64,000 bases of DNA from assembly GCF_013393185.1 (NCBI RefSeq), contig NZ_QJQX01000084.1, positions 64,501-128,500 of the forward strand. Direction: 5' to 3'. The notes under the pieces were generated by a model. It did no database searches. It was not told the origin of the DNA and saw only the letters and a program-made list of their open reading frames with translations. This DNA is from Sphingobium lactosutens (GTDB lineage Bacteria; Pseudomonadota; Alphaproteobacteria; Sphingomonadales; Sphingomonadaceae). This document shows positions 52,064 to 60,552 of the stretch, in pieces; position 1 is the stretch's first letter, and every line of letters starts with the position of its first letter. Position numbers and translations under genes: made by a program.

Positions 52064-54169
52064 TTGTCCATCATTCGTGCAGCGCTTCTGGCGTCTGCTT
52101 GCCTGTGCGCGTCTGTCGCTTCTGCTCAGGAGGCGCTGGTCGTGGCGCCCGAAGCAGGCGATGCCGGCCAGATCATCGTCACCGGCCGCGCCCAGCGCCT
52201 TTATCGAACCGAAACCACCACTGTCGGCAAGGCGGCGCAGGATCCGCTCGACATTCCGCAGGCCTTGCAGGTCATCAATAAGGACCTGTTCGCCGATCAG
52301 GGCGCGCGCGACGCGACAGACATCTATCGCAACATCTCGGGCGTCAGCTTCTTCAGCTATGCCGGCATCACCTTTCGCGGGTTCCGGCAGGACCAGTCCT
52401 TCTATGACGGCATGCGCGGCAACCCGTTCATCGGCTTTTCCGTGCCGCAACTGTTCAACATCGAGAGGGTCGAAGTGTTGAAGGGGCCTGCTGGCCTGTT
52501 CTTCGGCCCCGGTTCGCCCGGCGGCATCATCAACTATGTGTCGAAGACGCCGGAGGACAAGACCGGCATGCGGCTCGTCGCGACCGCCGGCAATTACGAC
52601 CGTCGCGGTATCTCCGCCGAAGCGTCCGGCCCCGTCGACGATGACGGCGTCGTCACCTATCGGCTTGGCGGCTTCTACGAGGCGTCGAACCCCTATCGCA
52701 TCAACACGAAGAATGTCTCGCTGATCGGCGACGGCGCGATCGCCATCAGGACCAATGAGGGCGGCAAGCTTACGTTGCAGGCCACGGTCTATGACAACGA
52801 CCTGCAAGCCAACCGGCTGCGCGGCATATTGACCGACAATGACGGCAATTTCCTGGGCAATATCCGCTGGAATGCGAACGAACCGACCGACTTCCTGCAC
52901 CTCAAGTCCCAGGCCTATCAGGCGCGCTATGCCACCGCGATCGGCGATCGGGTGACGTTCGACGCGGGCGTGCGCTATTTCAAGGCGACCGAAACGCAGC
53001 AATATCACGAACCGCGCGGCCTCGTGGCGGGCAGTGCCGACCTTGTCGCGCGCGAATTTCGAGACCAAATTCGCGACGTCGACGGCCTGTCCTTCTCCGC
53101 CAATCTGACCGCGCGCGTCGACCTTCTGGGCATGGAGCACAAGCTTCAGACCGGTGCGGACTGGTATGATGAAACCAGCGTGCTCAGCAGCCGAATCCTG
53201 CGCGCAGGCGTCACTCCGCTCAGCCTCAGCAACCCCGTCTACACCAACAGCGCGCGCGACGTGGCGCGGGCCGCCCTCCTGCCTTTTACCGTCACCGACA
53301 CCCGAACCAAGCGCAAGGGCGCTTATCTGCAGGACCAGATCAGCCTGTCCGATGCCTTCATGCTGGTGGGCGGCGTGCGCTACGACAAGTTTGAAGATGG
53401 CGTGGTGGGCAACCGCTTCTACACCGATGACGACGTAACCTTCCGCACCGGCGCGATCTTCAAGCCGCGTCGTGATGTCTCCGTATATCTGAGCTGGTCG
53501 CAAAGCTTCGAGCCGCAGAGCGCATCGAGCCAGACGATCGACGCCGGCGGTCCCTTCGCCCCCGTGACTGGCGACCAGTTCGAGGGCGGCGTCAAGACCG
53601 ATCTGTTCGATGGCCGGCTGCAAGCCAATTTCGCTGCCTATCGCATCGTGCGCAAGAATATCCTTCAGGCCGATACCAGCCTGCCGCCCGTCAATGGCCA
53701 GGACCAGCTGCGCCCGATCGGCGAAGTGACCAGCAAGGGCTTCGAGATCGACCTGTCGACCGACATCACCCCCAACTGGGTGGCGCTCATCAATTACGGC
53801 TTCAACGATACGAAGATTACCGGCACCATAGCAGGACAGGCGATCACCAACGCCGTCGGCAACCGCTTCGCCAACGCACCCAAGCACAAGCTTGGCTTCT
53901 GGACCCGCTATCAGGTGCCCGTGATCGACACCGCTATCGCCTTTGGAGGCGAATATGTGTCGAAACGTATCAGCCTGTCAGGCCAGGCGGTAAAGCCCTA
54001 CACCATATTCGACGCGTCGCTGACGAAGCGACTGGGCTTTGCCGAACTGATGCTGCGCGTCGACAATATCTTCGACAAGGTCTACGCTGCGTCTGGCTTC
54101 TCGGCACAGAGCGGCCATTTCCCCGGCGAACCGCGCACCTTCCTGGCTGAGCTGCGCTTCAGCTTCTGA
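52064..54169 (+). CDS. TonB-dependent siderophore receptor
   Basis: 701 aa from TTG 52064, after TAGGGGG. Signal peptide (IIRAALLASACLCASVASAQ), TonB-box region DAGQIIVTGRAQ, then a siderophore-receptor plug with DIPQALQVINKDLFADQGAR, YRNISGVSFFSYAGITFRGF and FNIERVEVLKGPAGLFFGPG followed by SPGGIINYVSK. The barrel ends LAELRFSF. It lacks an STN domain, so it does not signal through a FecR. A Fur-like site precedes it and a PepSY protein gene starts two bases after its stop. The ferric siderophore is not identified. Confidence 0.93.
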   Translation: MSIIRAALLASACLCASVASAQEALVVAPEAGDAGQIIVTGRAQRLYRTETTTVGKAAQDPLDIPQALQVINKDLFADQGARDATDIYRNISGVSFFSYAGITFRGFRQDQSFYDGMRGNPFIGFSVPQLFNIERVEVLKGPAGLFFGPGSPGGIINYVSKTPEDKTGMRLVATAGNYDRRGISAEASGPVDDDGVVTYRLGGFYEASNPYRINTKNVSLIGDGAIAIRTNEGGKLTLQATVYDNDLQANRLRGILTDNDGNFLGNIRWNANEPTDFLHLKSQAYQARYATAIGDRVTFDAGVRYFKATETQQYHEPRGLVAGSADLVAREFRDQIRDVDGLSFSANLTARVDLLGMEHKLQTGADWYDETSVLSSRILRAGVTPLSLSNPVYTNSARDVARAALLPFTVTDTRTKRKGAYLQDQISLSDAFMLVGGVRYDKFEDGVVGNRFYTDDDVTFRTGAIFKPRRDVSVYLSWSQSFEPQSASSQTIDAGGPFAPVTGDQFEGGVKTDLFDGRLQANFAAYRIVRKNILQADTSLPPVNGQDQLRPIGEVTSKGFEIDLSTDITPNWVALINYGFNDTKITGTIAGQAITNAVGNRFANAPKHKLGFWTRYQVPVIDTAIAFGGEYVSKRISLSGQAVKPYTIFDASLTKRLGFAELMLRVDNIFDKVYAASGFSAQSGHFPGEPRTFLAELRFSF

Positions 54170-54171
54170 TC

Positions 54172-55356
54172 ATGGGAAAGCCACAGGGCAAGAAAGGCCG
54201 CTCGCTCTGGTGGGTGATGCACAGCTGGATCGGCCTGAAACTGTCGATCTTCCTGACCTTCATCCTCGCGACCGGTACACTCGCGGTTTTCGCGCATGAG
54301 ATCGACTGGCTGGTGACGCCCGCCATGCGGGTGTCGCCACGGGCCGAGCCGGTCGCATCCTGGGGGGCGTGGGCAGATGCCGCCGCCCGCGCCGCCCCCG
54401 ATGCGCGGCTCCAGACACTCTATGCGCCGATCGACCCGTGGTTCACCGTCGAAACCTGGGTCGATCACGGCAAGGGCGCGCCCGAGCGCATCTATGTCGA
54501 TCCTTGGACCGCGCAGGTGACGGGCCGGCATGGCTGGGCTAATGTTCATCGTTTCCTGCGGCAGGTGCATCGCCACCTGATGCTGCCGACGAAAATCGGC
54601 ATTCCGCTCGTCTGTTCGCTCGGGCTGCTGCTGGCGGTGTCGCTGGTGTCGGGTGTCGTCACGTACAAGAAATGGTGGCGTGGCTTTTTCCGCATGCCGC
54701 GCGGCGGCGACGGTCGCCGCCTGACCGGAGACCTTCATCGCCTGATGGGCCTGTGGAGCTTGTGGTTTGCGGCCCTGATCGCGCTGACGGGCATTTGGTA
54801 TTTGGTGGAGACGCTGGGCGGCAGCGCGGCCGTCCCCAGACTGCCAGAGGTTGCCGCCAGCCCGACACCGACGGGCGAGCAACTGGACCGACTTGTAGCC
54901 ATCGCCCGGCGAACGGAACCCGCGCTCGACATCCGCGAAATCCGGTTCATGAAGAACAATGGCGTTGTTCTGCTGGGCCAGTCCTCCGCTTGGCTGGTGC
55001 GGGATCGCGCGAATGCCGTCGCCATCGATCCAGCAAATGGCAAGGTCATCACCGAACTCGACGGTCGCACCCTCGACGTGCATCAGCGCATCTCGGAAAT
55101 GGCCGACCCGCTGCATTTCGGTACTTTCGGCGGCATCTGGACTAAGGTCCTCTGGTTCCTGTTAGGAGCGGCAATGACAGCCATGGCCGTGACCGGATCA
55201 ATGATATACGCCATGCGGCTTGCAAAAGCTTCCCGCACGCAAGGTGGCGCGATGGGACTCGCTTGGCGGGGCATGGGCATCTGGGCCTATGTCGGTCTTG
55301 CCCTCATCCTGCTCGCTTTGGCGCTGACGCCGGGAGCGATAGGCGGCGCCAGTTAA
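54172..55356 (+). CDS. PepSY-associated membrane protein (PiuB-like, iron uptake)
   Basis: 394 aa with four predicted transmembrane segments: LSIFLTFILATGTLAVFAHE, IGIPLVCSLGLLLAVSLVSG, LWSLWFAALIALTGIWYLVE and the C-terminal pair from FLLGAAMTAMAVTGSMIYAM. Conserved histidines lie by the helices (VMHSWIG, VHRFLRQVHRHL, DLHRLMGLWS), as in proteins proposed to reduce ferric siderophores at the inner membrane. A periplasmic PepSY-like loop with GKVITELDGRTLDVHQRI. It starts two bases after the receptor and is surely in its operon. Confidence 0.88.
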   Translation: MGKPQGKKGRSLWWVMHSWIGLKLSIFLTFILATGTLAVFAHEIDWLVTPAMRVSPRAEPVASWGAWADAAARAAPDARLQTLYAPIDPWFTVETWVDHGKGAPERIYVDPWTAQVTGRHGWANVHRFLRQVHRHLMLPTKIGIPLVCSLGLLLAVSLVSGVVTYKKWWRGFFRMPRGGDGRRLTGDLHRLMGLWSLWFAALIALTGIWYLVETLGGSAAVPRLPEVAASPTPTGEQLDRLVAIARRTEPALDIREIRFMKNNGVVLLGQSSAWLVRDRANAVAIDPANGKVITELDGRTLDVHQRISEMADPLHFGTFGGIWTKVLWFLLGAAMTAMAVTGSMIYAMRLAKASRTQGGAMGLAWRGMGIWAYVGLALILLALALTPGAIGGAS

Positions 55357-55421
55357 AACGACCCAAATCAGATCTGCGAAGGAAGAAGGAGACATCCCAA
55401 TAGCGGACATTCTGCACATGG

Positions 55422-56450
55422 CTAATTCGCTTGCAGAACAATTGATCCATTGCCCCCTTTCGTAGCCCTAATGTCGAAACTGCTCTCCAGGGCCAGAACG
55501 AATTCATCGCTTTCTCCAAGCCCGAACCGTCCCGTAATCAACGTTCCCGCGATCCGGGGATCACCTATGACCAGCGGGTTAGTCCGGTACCTGTTGAATT
55601 CCTCGACGACCTCATCAAGCGGTTTTTCCTCGAATTCCAGAAATCCTTCGGTCCAAGCCACGCGCTGTTGTACGAGTGCGTGATCCTGGATGAGCGTCGT
55701 GGCAATGCCTGGCTGAATGAGCGCCGATGAACCGGCATGGACTTTGACTGGCGCAGCGCCTGCATTTGTCACCAGCACGACCCCTTCAGTGACGGCCAGC
55801 TCCGTCACACCTTCCTTGCGCCGAATATTGAATTTGGTTCCCAGCACCGTGATTTCACTATCGCCAAGGTCGACGAAGAAAGGGCGCTTCTCATCCCTGG
55901 CAATGTCGAACATGGCTTCACCCCGAAGCAGCCGGACCTTGCGGCTGTCTCCGTCCATCAGGACATCGAGGCTGGTGTCTCCGTTCATGGAAATGGAAGA
56001 GCCGTCCGTCAGGCGGGCGATCTCGCGCTGTCCCTTCTTCGTGATCCGATGGTCACCAAAAAGAGAGAAATGTCTGGCAATTCCAACACCGGCAACGGCC
56101 GATGCTGCAGCACTGAGCATGGCAGTCGTGACCGCGCGACGGGACAGAACGGGCGCGCGAGCAGCGGGTACGCCGTTCGCTTGAATAGGCGCCTCGCCAC
56201 CGTCTGCGATCGAACCTTCTTCGCTCAGGCCTTGTTTGTCGCCCCGGAGACGAATGCGTTCGCCTTTCTTCCAGATATCAGCGGCGGATGCGTAGGCGAC
56301 AGCATGGTAGGGATGGCTTGCTATCCAGCGGTGAGCGGCATCACGGTCGGCGGGATCAGTGCTGCTTTCAAGCAGGACGACCAGACGCGCGGCTTCGGCC
56401 TCGATCGCCTCGCGCTGCGCTTTGTCCGGTTGAAGGTTGTTCGACGTCAT
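55422..56450 (-). CDS. FecR-family anti-sigma/sigma-regulatory protein
   Basis: 342 aa from ATG 56450 (an earlier in-frame start at 56480 is possible). N-terminal cytoplasmic DUF4880-like domain with EAARLVVLLESSTDPADRDA, AHRWIASHPYHAVAYA; one transmembrane segment near residue 110-125 (AMLSAAASAVAGVGIA); periplasmic FecR domain with KGQREIARLTDGSSISMNGD, VRLLRGEAMFDIARDEKRPF and FVDLGDSEITVLGTKFNIRR. It passes the signal from the STN domain of the receptor at 57156 to the sigma factor at 56368, whose gene it overlaps by 83 bases. Confidence 0.93.
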   Translation of the reverse strand: MTSNNLQPDKAQREAIEAEAARLVVLLESSTDPADRDAAHRWIASHPYHAVAYASAADIWKKGERIRLRGDKQGLSEEGSIADGGEAPIQANGVPAARAPVLSRRAVTTAMLSAAASAVAGVGIARHFSLFGDHRITKKGQREIARLTDGSSISMNGDTSLDVLMDGDSRKVRLLRGEAMFDIARDEKRPFFVDLGDSEITVLGTKFNIRRKEGVTELAVTEGVVLVTNAGAAPVKVHAGSSALIQPGIATTLIQDHALVQQRVAWTEGFLEFEEKPLDEVVEEFNRYRTNPLVIGDPRIAGTLITGRFGLGESDEFVLALESSFDIRATKGGNGSIVLQAN

Positions 56451-56961
56451 GATCTTCGCTGTCCATCGTTCCACGGGCAATATGAGCGAGCGCCCGGCTC
56501 AAATGGTTCTCTACTGTAGAGACGGACAAACCCATCTCCGCTGCCACATCCGCTATCGAATATCCTTCGACCCTTCTGAGAATGAAAGCGCGCTTCTGCT
56601 GTGTCGGCAGCTTTTTCACAAGCTTTTCCAGTCGTCTCAACTCATCACGCGCGTTGAGCATGCCATCGTAGCTGACCGTTTTGCCCAGATCTTCCAGATC
56701 GGCCATATAGTCGAAGGATATGATGGCATCCCTGCGGGCCTGGTCGACCAGCAAATTGCGTGCGATCCGATGCATGAACGCAAGGCCATTGCGAATCTGC
56801 CGCCAGTCATCGACGGCGTAAGCGCGAGTGAGAACTTCAGCGAGAATATCGTCGAGGTCGACATGCTGGGGCAGGATTCTGCGCAGCCGGCCGCGCACCA
56901 GCCCCTGGTACGGCAGGATCACTTCCTGAAACCATCGGATTTTTTCTGATGGATCGCTCAC
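56368..56961 (-). CDS. ECF sigma factor (FecI-like)
   Basis: 197 aa from GTG 56961, preceded by GGGGACGAG; the frame is open to 57036. Region 2 has VRGRLRRILPQHVDLDDILA and AFMHRIARNLLVDQARR; region 4 has LPTQQKRAFILRRVEGYSIA and MGLSVSTVENHLSRALAHI. It should transcribe the receptor operon when released or activated by FecR. A C-terminal Arg/Ser-rich tail follows region 4. The divergent layout with the STN receptor gene is the classic surface-signalling arrangement. Confidence 0.93.
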   Translation of the reverse strand: MSDPSEKIRWFQEVILPYQGLVRGRLRRILPQHVDLDDILAEVLTRAYAVDDWRQIRNGLAFMHRIARNLLVDQARRDAIISFDYMADLEDLGKTVSYDGMLNARDELRRLEKLVKKLPTQQKRAFILRRVEGYSIADVAAEMGLSVSTVENHLSRALAHIARGTMDSEDHDVEQPSTGQSAARGDRGRSRASGRPA

Positions 56962-57035
56962 GTCTCGTCCCCCGTTGGAAAGCCGATCCTCTCCTGTGCA
57001 GAAAGGAAGCGATTGCGCAGGCAGATGTCCAGTCA

Positions 57036-57055
57036 CAAAAATTCAATAATTTTTG
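57036..57055. promoter_or_regulatory. Perfect palindrome in the sigma factor / receptor intergenic region
   Basis: CAAAAATT and AATTTTTG are perfect inverted arms around CAAT. It lies 75 bases upstream of the sigma factor start and 101 upstream of the receptor start. A candidate operator for the divergent pair; it does not look like a Fur box. Confidence 0.45.
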
Positions 57056-57155
57056 GGCCGGCTTGTGGGGGGAGCCGTGAGGCCATCCGTCAGAATAAGG
57101 GAGAGCAAAAAAGAACGACAACAGATGGAGAGGTGAAACAGGGGGATCACATTCC

Positions 57156-60100
57156 ATGCGACGCCGTTCACTCGTTTCTTCGCATTCTCTACTTGCGACC
57201 TGCGCTTTCGTTTCATTCGCCTGTTCCACAGTTCAGGCGAATGCCGAAGATCATCGCTTCAACATTCCTTCCCAGTCAGTATCGGATGCCCTGCAATTAT
57301 TTGCCAAGCAATCGGGCTATCGACTGCTCTTCCCTTCAAGGAGCGTCGCGGATCTGAGGTCGAAGCCACTGTCTGGCTCCCTTTCCGCCGAGGATGCTCT
57401 CAATCTCCTGCTGAGCGACACGCCGCTGCGAATCGCGTCCATTCGGGGCAAGGTCATCGCGCTTACCGCCCGCAAGGGCGAGGCCATGGCGATCTCGCGC
57501 TTAACGCTTGCTAGACCGATCCAGCTTGCCGCGTTGCAACCCGCAGTGGGAATGCTTCCGCAAGCGGATGATGCTCCGTCCCCGCCGGTAGACGAGATCG
57601 TGGTGGTGGGAAGCCAGATCCGCGGCGCGAAGACGACCGGCGCCCTGCCGGTTTCCGTCGTGGGCAAGGACGACATCGCCGCCATGGGCGCCGTGTCCGC
57701 GAACGATCTGTTTCGCACGCTGCCCCAGGCAAGCGACATGACATTCAACGAGCAGACGCTGGGCGGCGGCAGCCCCAACGCCGCGCGGGGCGATGTGGCT
57801 TCGGTCAGTCTGCGTGGCCTTGAACAGGGCAACACCCTCGTTCTCCTGAACGGCAGAAGGATGGTGCTGCACCCGACCTCGCAGACCAGCAATGGTACAC
57901 CAGTGCTAACCTACAATGTGAATGCGGTGCCCGTCGGCGGCCTAGAGCGGGTGGAAGTGCTGCGCGACGGTGCTGCGGCGCTTTATGGGTCCGATGCGGT
58001 CGCCGGCGTGGTCAATAATGTCCTGTCGACCGACTTTACCGGGCTATCCCTGGATGCGACCTATGGCGGCGCCGAAAGCACGGGTATGCGCGAGTTCCAG
58101 CTCAACGGCAAATATGGATCTGACTTTGCAGGCGGCCGGGGCAACATCAGCCTCATGGCGAACTTCACGCACAGGACGGCGCTGGAAGTGGGCGACCAGG
58201 ACTATACCGCGACCAACGATCTGCGATCCTTTGTCGAAGGCACGGCTTTCGAGGGGAACACGGCCTTCGATACCCGCTCGACAAGTTCGTCCTGGGGTGC
58301 ATTTCGTGCGCAAAATGGTTCGGCTGTGCGCAGAAACGGCACGCTGGTTACCAGCGCTGCTGGCGTCTTCCACATTCAGCCACAGAGTAATGCCGGTTGC
58401 CAGATCAACCTGTCGACAGATCCGGGCGTCTGTATCGATGATGGCGTCATAACCGGCGCGGCGGATCGCAATCTTCGGGCAGATAACAGCGCGTCTTTCC
58501 CCAACATCACGGTGACGCCGTCGACGACGCGGTTCAATGTCTTCTCCTTCATCAACTATGAATTGAGCGATAGCATCAAATTCTTCAGTGAATTGGGCTA
58601 TTATCGGGCAAAATCGAAGGGCTACACGACGCCGGGCACGCTGCTAGCCACGACACCGATCACCATATCCTCCAGCGCCTACTGGAACCCGTTCAGCGCG
58701 GTCGGTTCCGTCAATCGCTTGCCTGACATTGATGCACCGGCAGAGGGTCTCAACCTTACGACGGTCAACCTTTCGATCCGTGACGCAGGCATGCGCCAGG
58801 TCAATGTGACCAATCAGCAGTTCCGCCTGCTCGGCGGTCTCAAAGGCGAAATGGGCAACTGGGACTGGGAATCGGCAGCTCTCTATTCGGAGGCGACCGT
58901 CAAGGACTCCGGGGACGCCATCAGCAACAGCCTGCTCCAGGCCGCGATCAACCGGACAACCGCCGACGCCTATAATCCGTTCAATGGCGGTGATCCCGCC
59001 AATCCAAGCGGCATCGATACGACACCATCAGCTCAGTCGACGATAGACAGCTTCATCGTCACCTCGACTCGTCGCAACAAGACGACCCTTGCCTTGTGGG
59101 ACGCCAAGGTATCGAACGCCCAGCTCGTCGACATCTGGGGCGCGCCGATCGGCGTCGCGGCGGGCATCGAATTTCGTCGCGAGACCTACAAGGATGATCG
59201 CGACGCCCTGCAGGATGGGTCAACGCCGTTCGTGGATTCCGTTACTGGCGTCAGCTATTCCAGCGATCTCCTGGGCGCCAGCTATCGTCCGGACATCTAC
59301 GGCAAGCGCACTGTCTTTTCAGCATATGCGGAACTTGCCGTGCCGGTCTTTACGCCGGAAATGGAAATTCCGATGTTCCATGCACTCGAATTCCAGCTCG
59401 CGGGCCGTTACGAGCGCTATAGCGATGTTGGAGACGTGGCCAAGCCCAAGCTTGCCGGCTTCTGGGATCTGCTTGATGGGATCAGGCTTCGCGGTTCCAT
59501 CTCCGGCGGCTTCCGCGCGCCCAATCTGGAGGTCATCAACACCCCGGTATCGGAGGGCGTCAACAGCCTTACCGACTATGTTCAATGCGAGGCTGACCTG
59601 CGCGCCGGACGGATCAGCAGTTTCTCCGGCTGCACCAGAAGCTTCGCCGTGCAGCAGCGCCGCGATGGCAACAGCGAACTCAAGCCGGAGGAGTCGACGA
59701 GCTGGTCGCTCGGCGCCGTGCTGACGCCTCCGTTGCCCGGCGGCCTTGGTAAGGTTACGCTGACCGTTGATCGCTGGCGCATCAAACAGAAGGGGTCGGT
59801 CGGCATCCTCTCGGACTCCACGGAGATCGCGCTCGACTATCTCGCGCGGGTGAATGGCTCCAGCAACCCCAATGTCGTGCGCGCGGCGGCCACGGCCGAC
59901 GATATCGCTCGCTATGCAGGCACCGGCATCACGCCGACGGGAGACATTCTCTATGTCGATTCCCGCTATGAGAACCTATTGCCGCTCGACGTGCAGGGCA
60001 TAGACTTCGGCTTCAACTACGCGTCTCCAACAACCCCGGTCGGGCGCTTCACCCTGAGTTTTAACGCATCCAAGCTGATCAAATATTATCAATCCGCCTC

Positions 60101-60524
60101 GGCGCAGGTGCAGTCCCTGCTCGATGCTATCGCCGGCGGTGAGATCAATGGCGCGATCGGCGTGACCGGTGCTGCCGACCTGGTGCGACAGGACGGCCAT
60201 CCGCGCTGGCGCTACTCGGGTACGCTGACCTGGTACAAGGGGCCGGTGCAGGTGGGCTTGTTCACCCAATATATCGGGTCGGTGGAACAATCGACGGTCT
60301 TTGATGCGAATGCCAATCCCTATGTCGTGAAGTCTCAACTGACCGGCAATCTCTACGTCCAATATACGCTCAAGAAAGACGGTCTTGGCGGCACGACCTC
60401 GATCCAGCTTGGCGCCCGCAACTTCACCAATGAGCGGCCGCCTTTGGCAACCAGCGGCTATCTTGCATCCCTCTATCAGCCGCAGCGGCGCTACTGGTAT
60501 GCAACCATTCGCAAATCCTTCTGA
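57156..60524 (+). CDS. TonB-dependent transducer with N-terminal STN signalling domain
   Basis: 1122 aa. A signal peptide (to QANA at ~30) is followed by a secretin/TonB short N-terminal domain at ~32-104: FNIPSQSVSDALQLFAKQSG, YRLLFPS and DALNLLLSDTPLRI. The TonB box region is DEIVVVGSQI. The plug has SLRGLEQGNTLVLLNGRRMV, RVEVLRDGAAALYGSDAVAG and VVNNVLS, and a large barrel ends YWYATIRKSF. The STN domain signals ligand binding to FecR (55422-56450). The gene is divergent from fecI/fecR-like genes and 28 bases upstream of a secreted peptidase gene. The ligand might be a peptide or peptide-siderophore. Confidence 0.94.
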   Translation: MRRRSLVSSHSLLATCAFVSFACSTVQANAEDHRFNIPSQSVSDALQLFAKQSGYRLLFPSRSVADLRSKPLSGSLSAEDALNLLLSDTPLRIASIRGKVIALTARKGEAMAISRLTLARPIQLAALQPAVGMLPQADDAPSPPVDEIVVVGSQIRGAKTTGALPVSVVGKDDIAAMGAVSANDLFRTLPQASDMTFNEQTLGGGSPNAARGDVASVSLRGLEQGNTLVLLNGRRMVLHPTSQTSNGTPVLTYNVNAVPVGGLERVEVLRDGAAALYGSDAVAGVVNNVLSTDFTGLSLDATYGGAESTGMREFQLNGKYGSDFAGGRGNISLMANFTHRTALEVGDQDYTATNDLRSFVEGTAFEGNTAFDTRSTSSSWGAFRAQNGSAVRRNGTLVTSAAGVFHIQPQSNAGCQINLSTDPGVCIDDGVITGAADRNLRADNSASFPNITVTPSTTRFNVFSFINYELSDSIKFFSELGYYRAKSKGYTTPGTLLATTPITISSSAYWNPFSAVGSVNRLPDIDAPAEGLNLTTVNLSIRDAGMRQVNVTNQQFRLLGGLKGEMGNWDWESAALYSEATVKDSGDAISNSLLQAAINRTTADAYNPFNGGDPANPSGIDTTPSAQSTIDSFIVTSTRRNKTTLALWDAKVSNAQLVDIWGAPIGVAAGIEFRRETYKDDRDALQDGSTPFVDSVTGVSYSSDLLGASYRPDIYGKRTVFSAYAELAVPVFTPEMEIPMFHALEFQLAGRYERYSDVGDVAKPKLAGFWDLLDGIRLRGSISGGFRAPNLEVINTPVSEGVNSLTDYVQCEADLRAGRISSFSGCTRSFAVQQRRDGNSELKPEESTSWSLGAVLTPPLPGGLGKVTLTVDRWRIKQKGSVGILSDSTEIALDYLARVNGSSNPNVVRAAATADDIARYAGTGITPTGDILYVDSRYENLLPLDVQGIDFGFNYASPTTPVGRFTLSFNASKLIKYYQSASAQVQSLLDAIAGGEINGAIGVTGAADLVRQDGHPRWRYSGTLTWYKGPVQVGLFTQYIGSVEQSTVFDANANPYVVKSQLTGNLYVQYTLKKDGLGGTTSIQLGARNFTNERPPLATSGYLASLYQPQRRYWYATIRKSF

Positions 60525-60552
60525 TCAGGCCAAATTCAGTACGGGAAATCTT

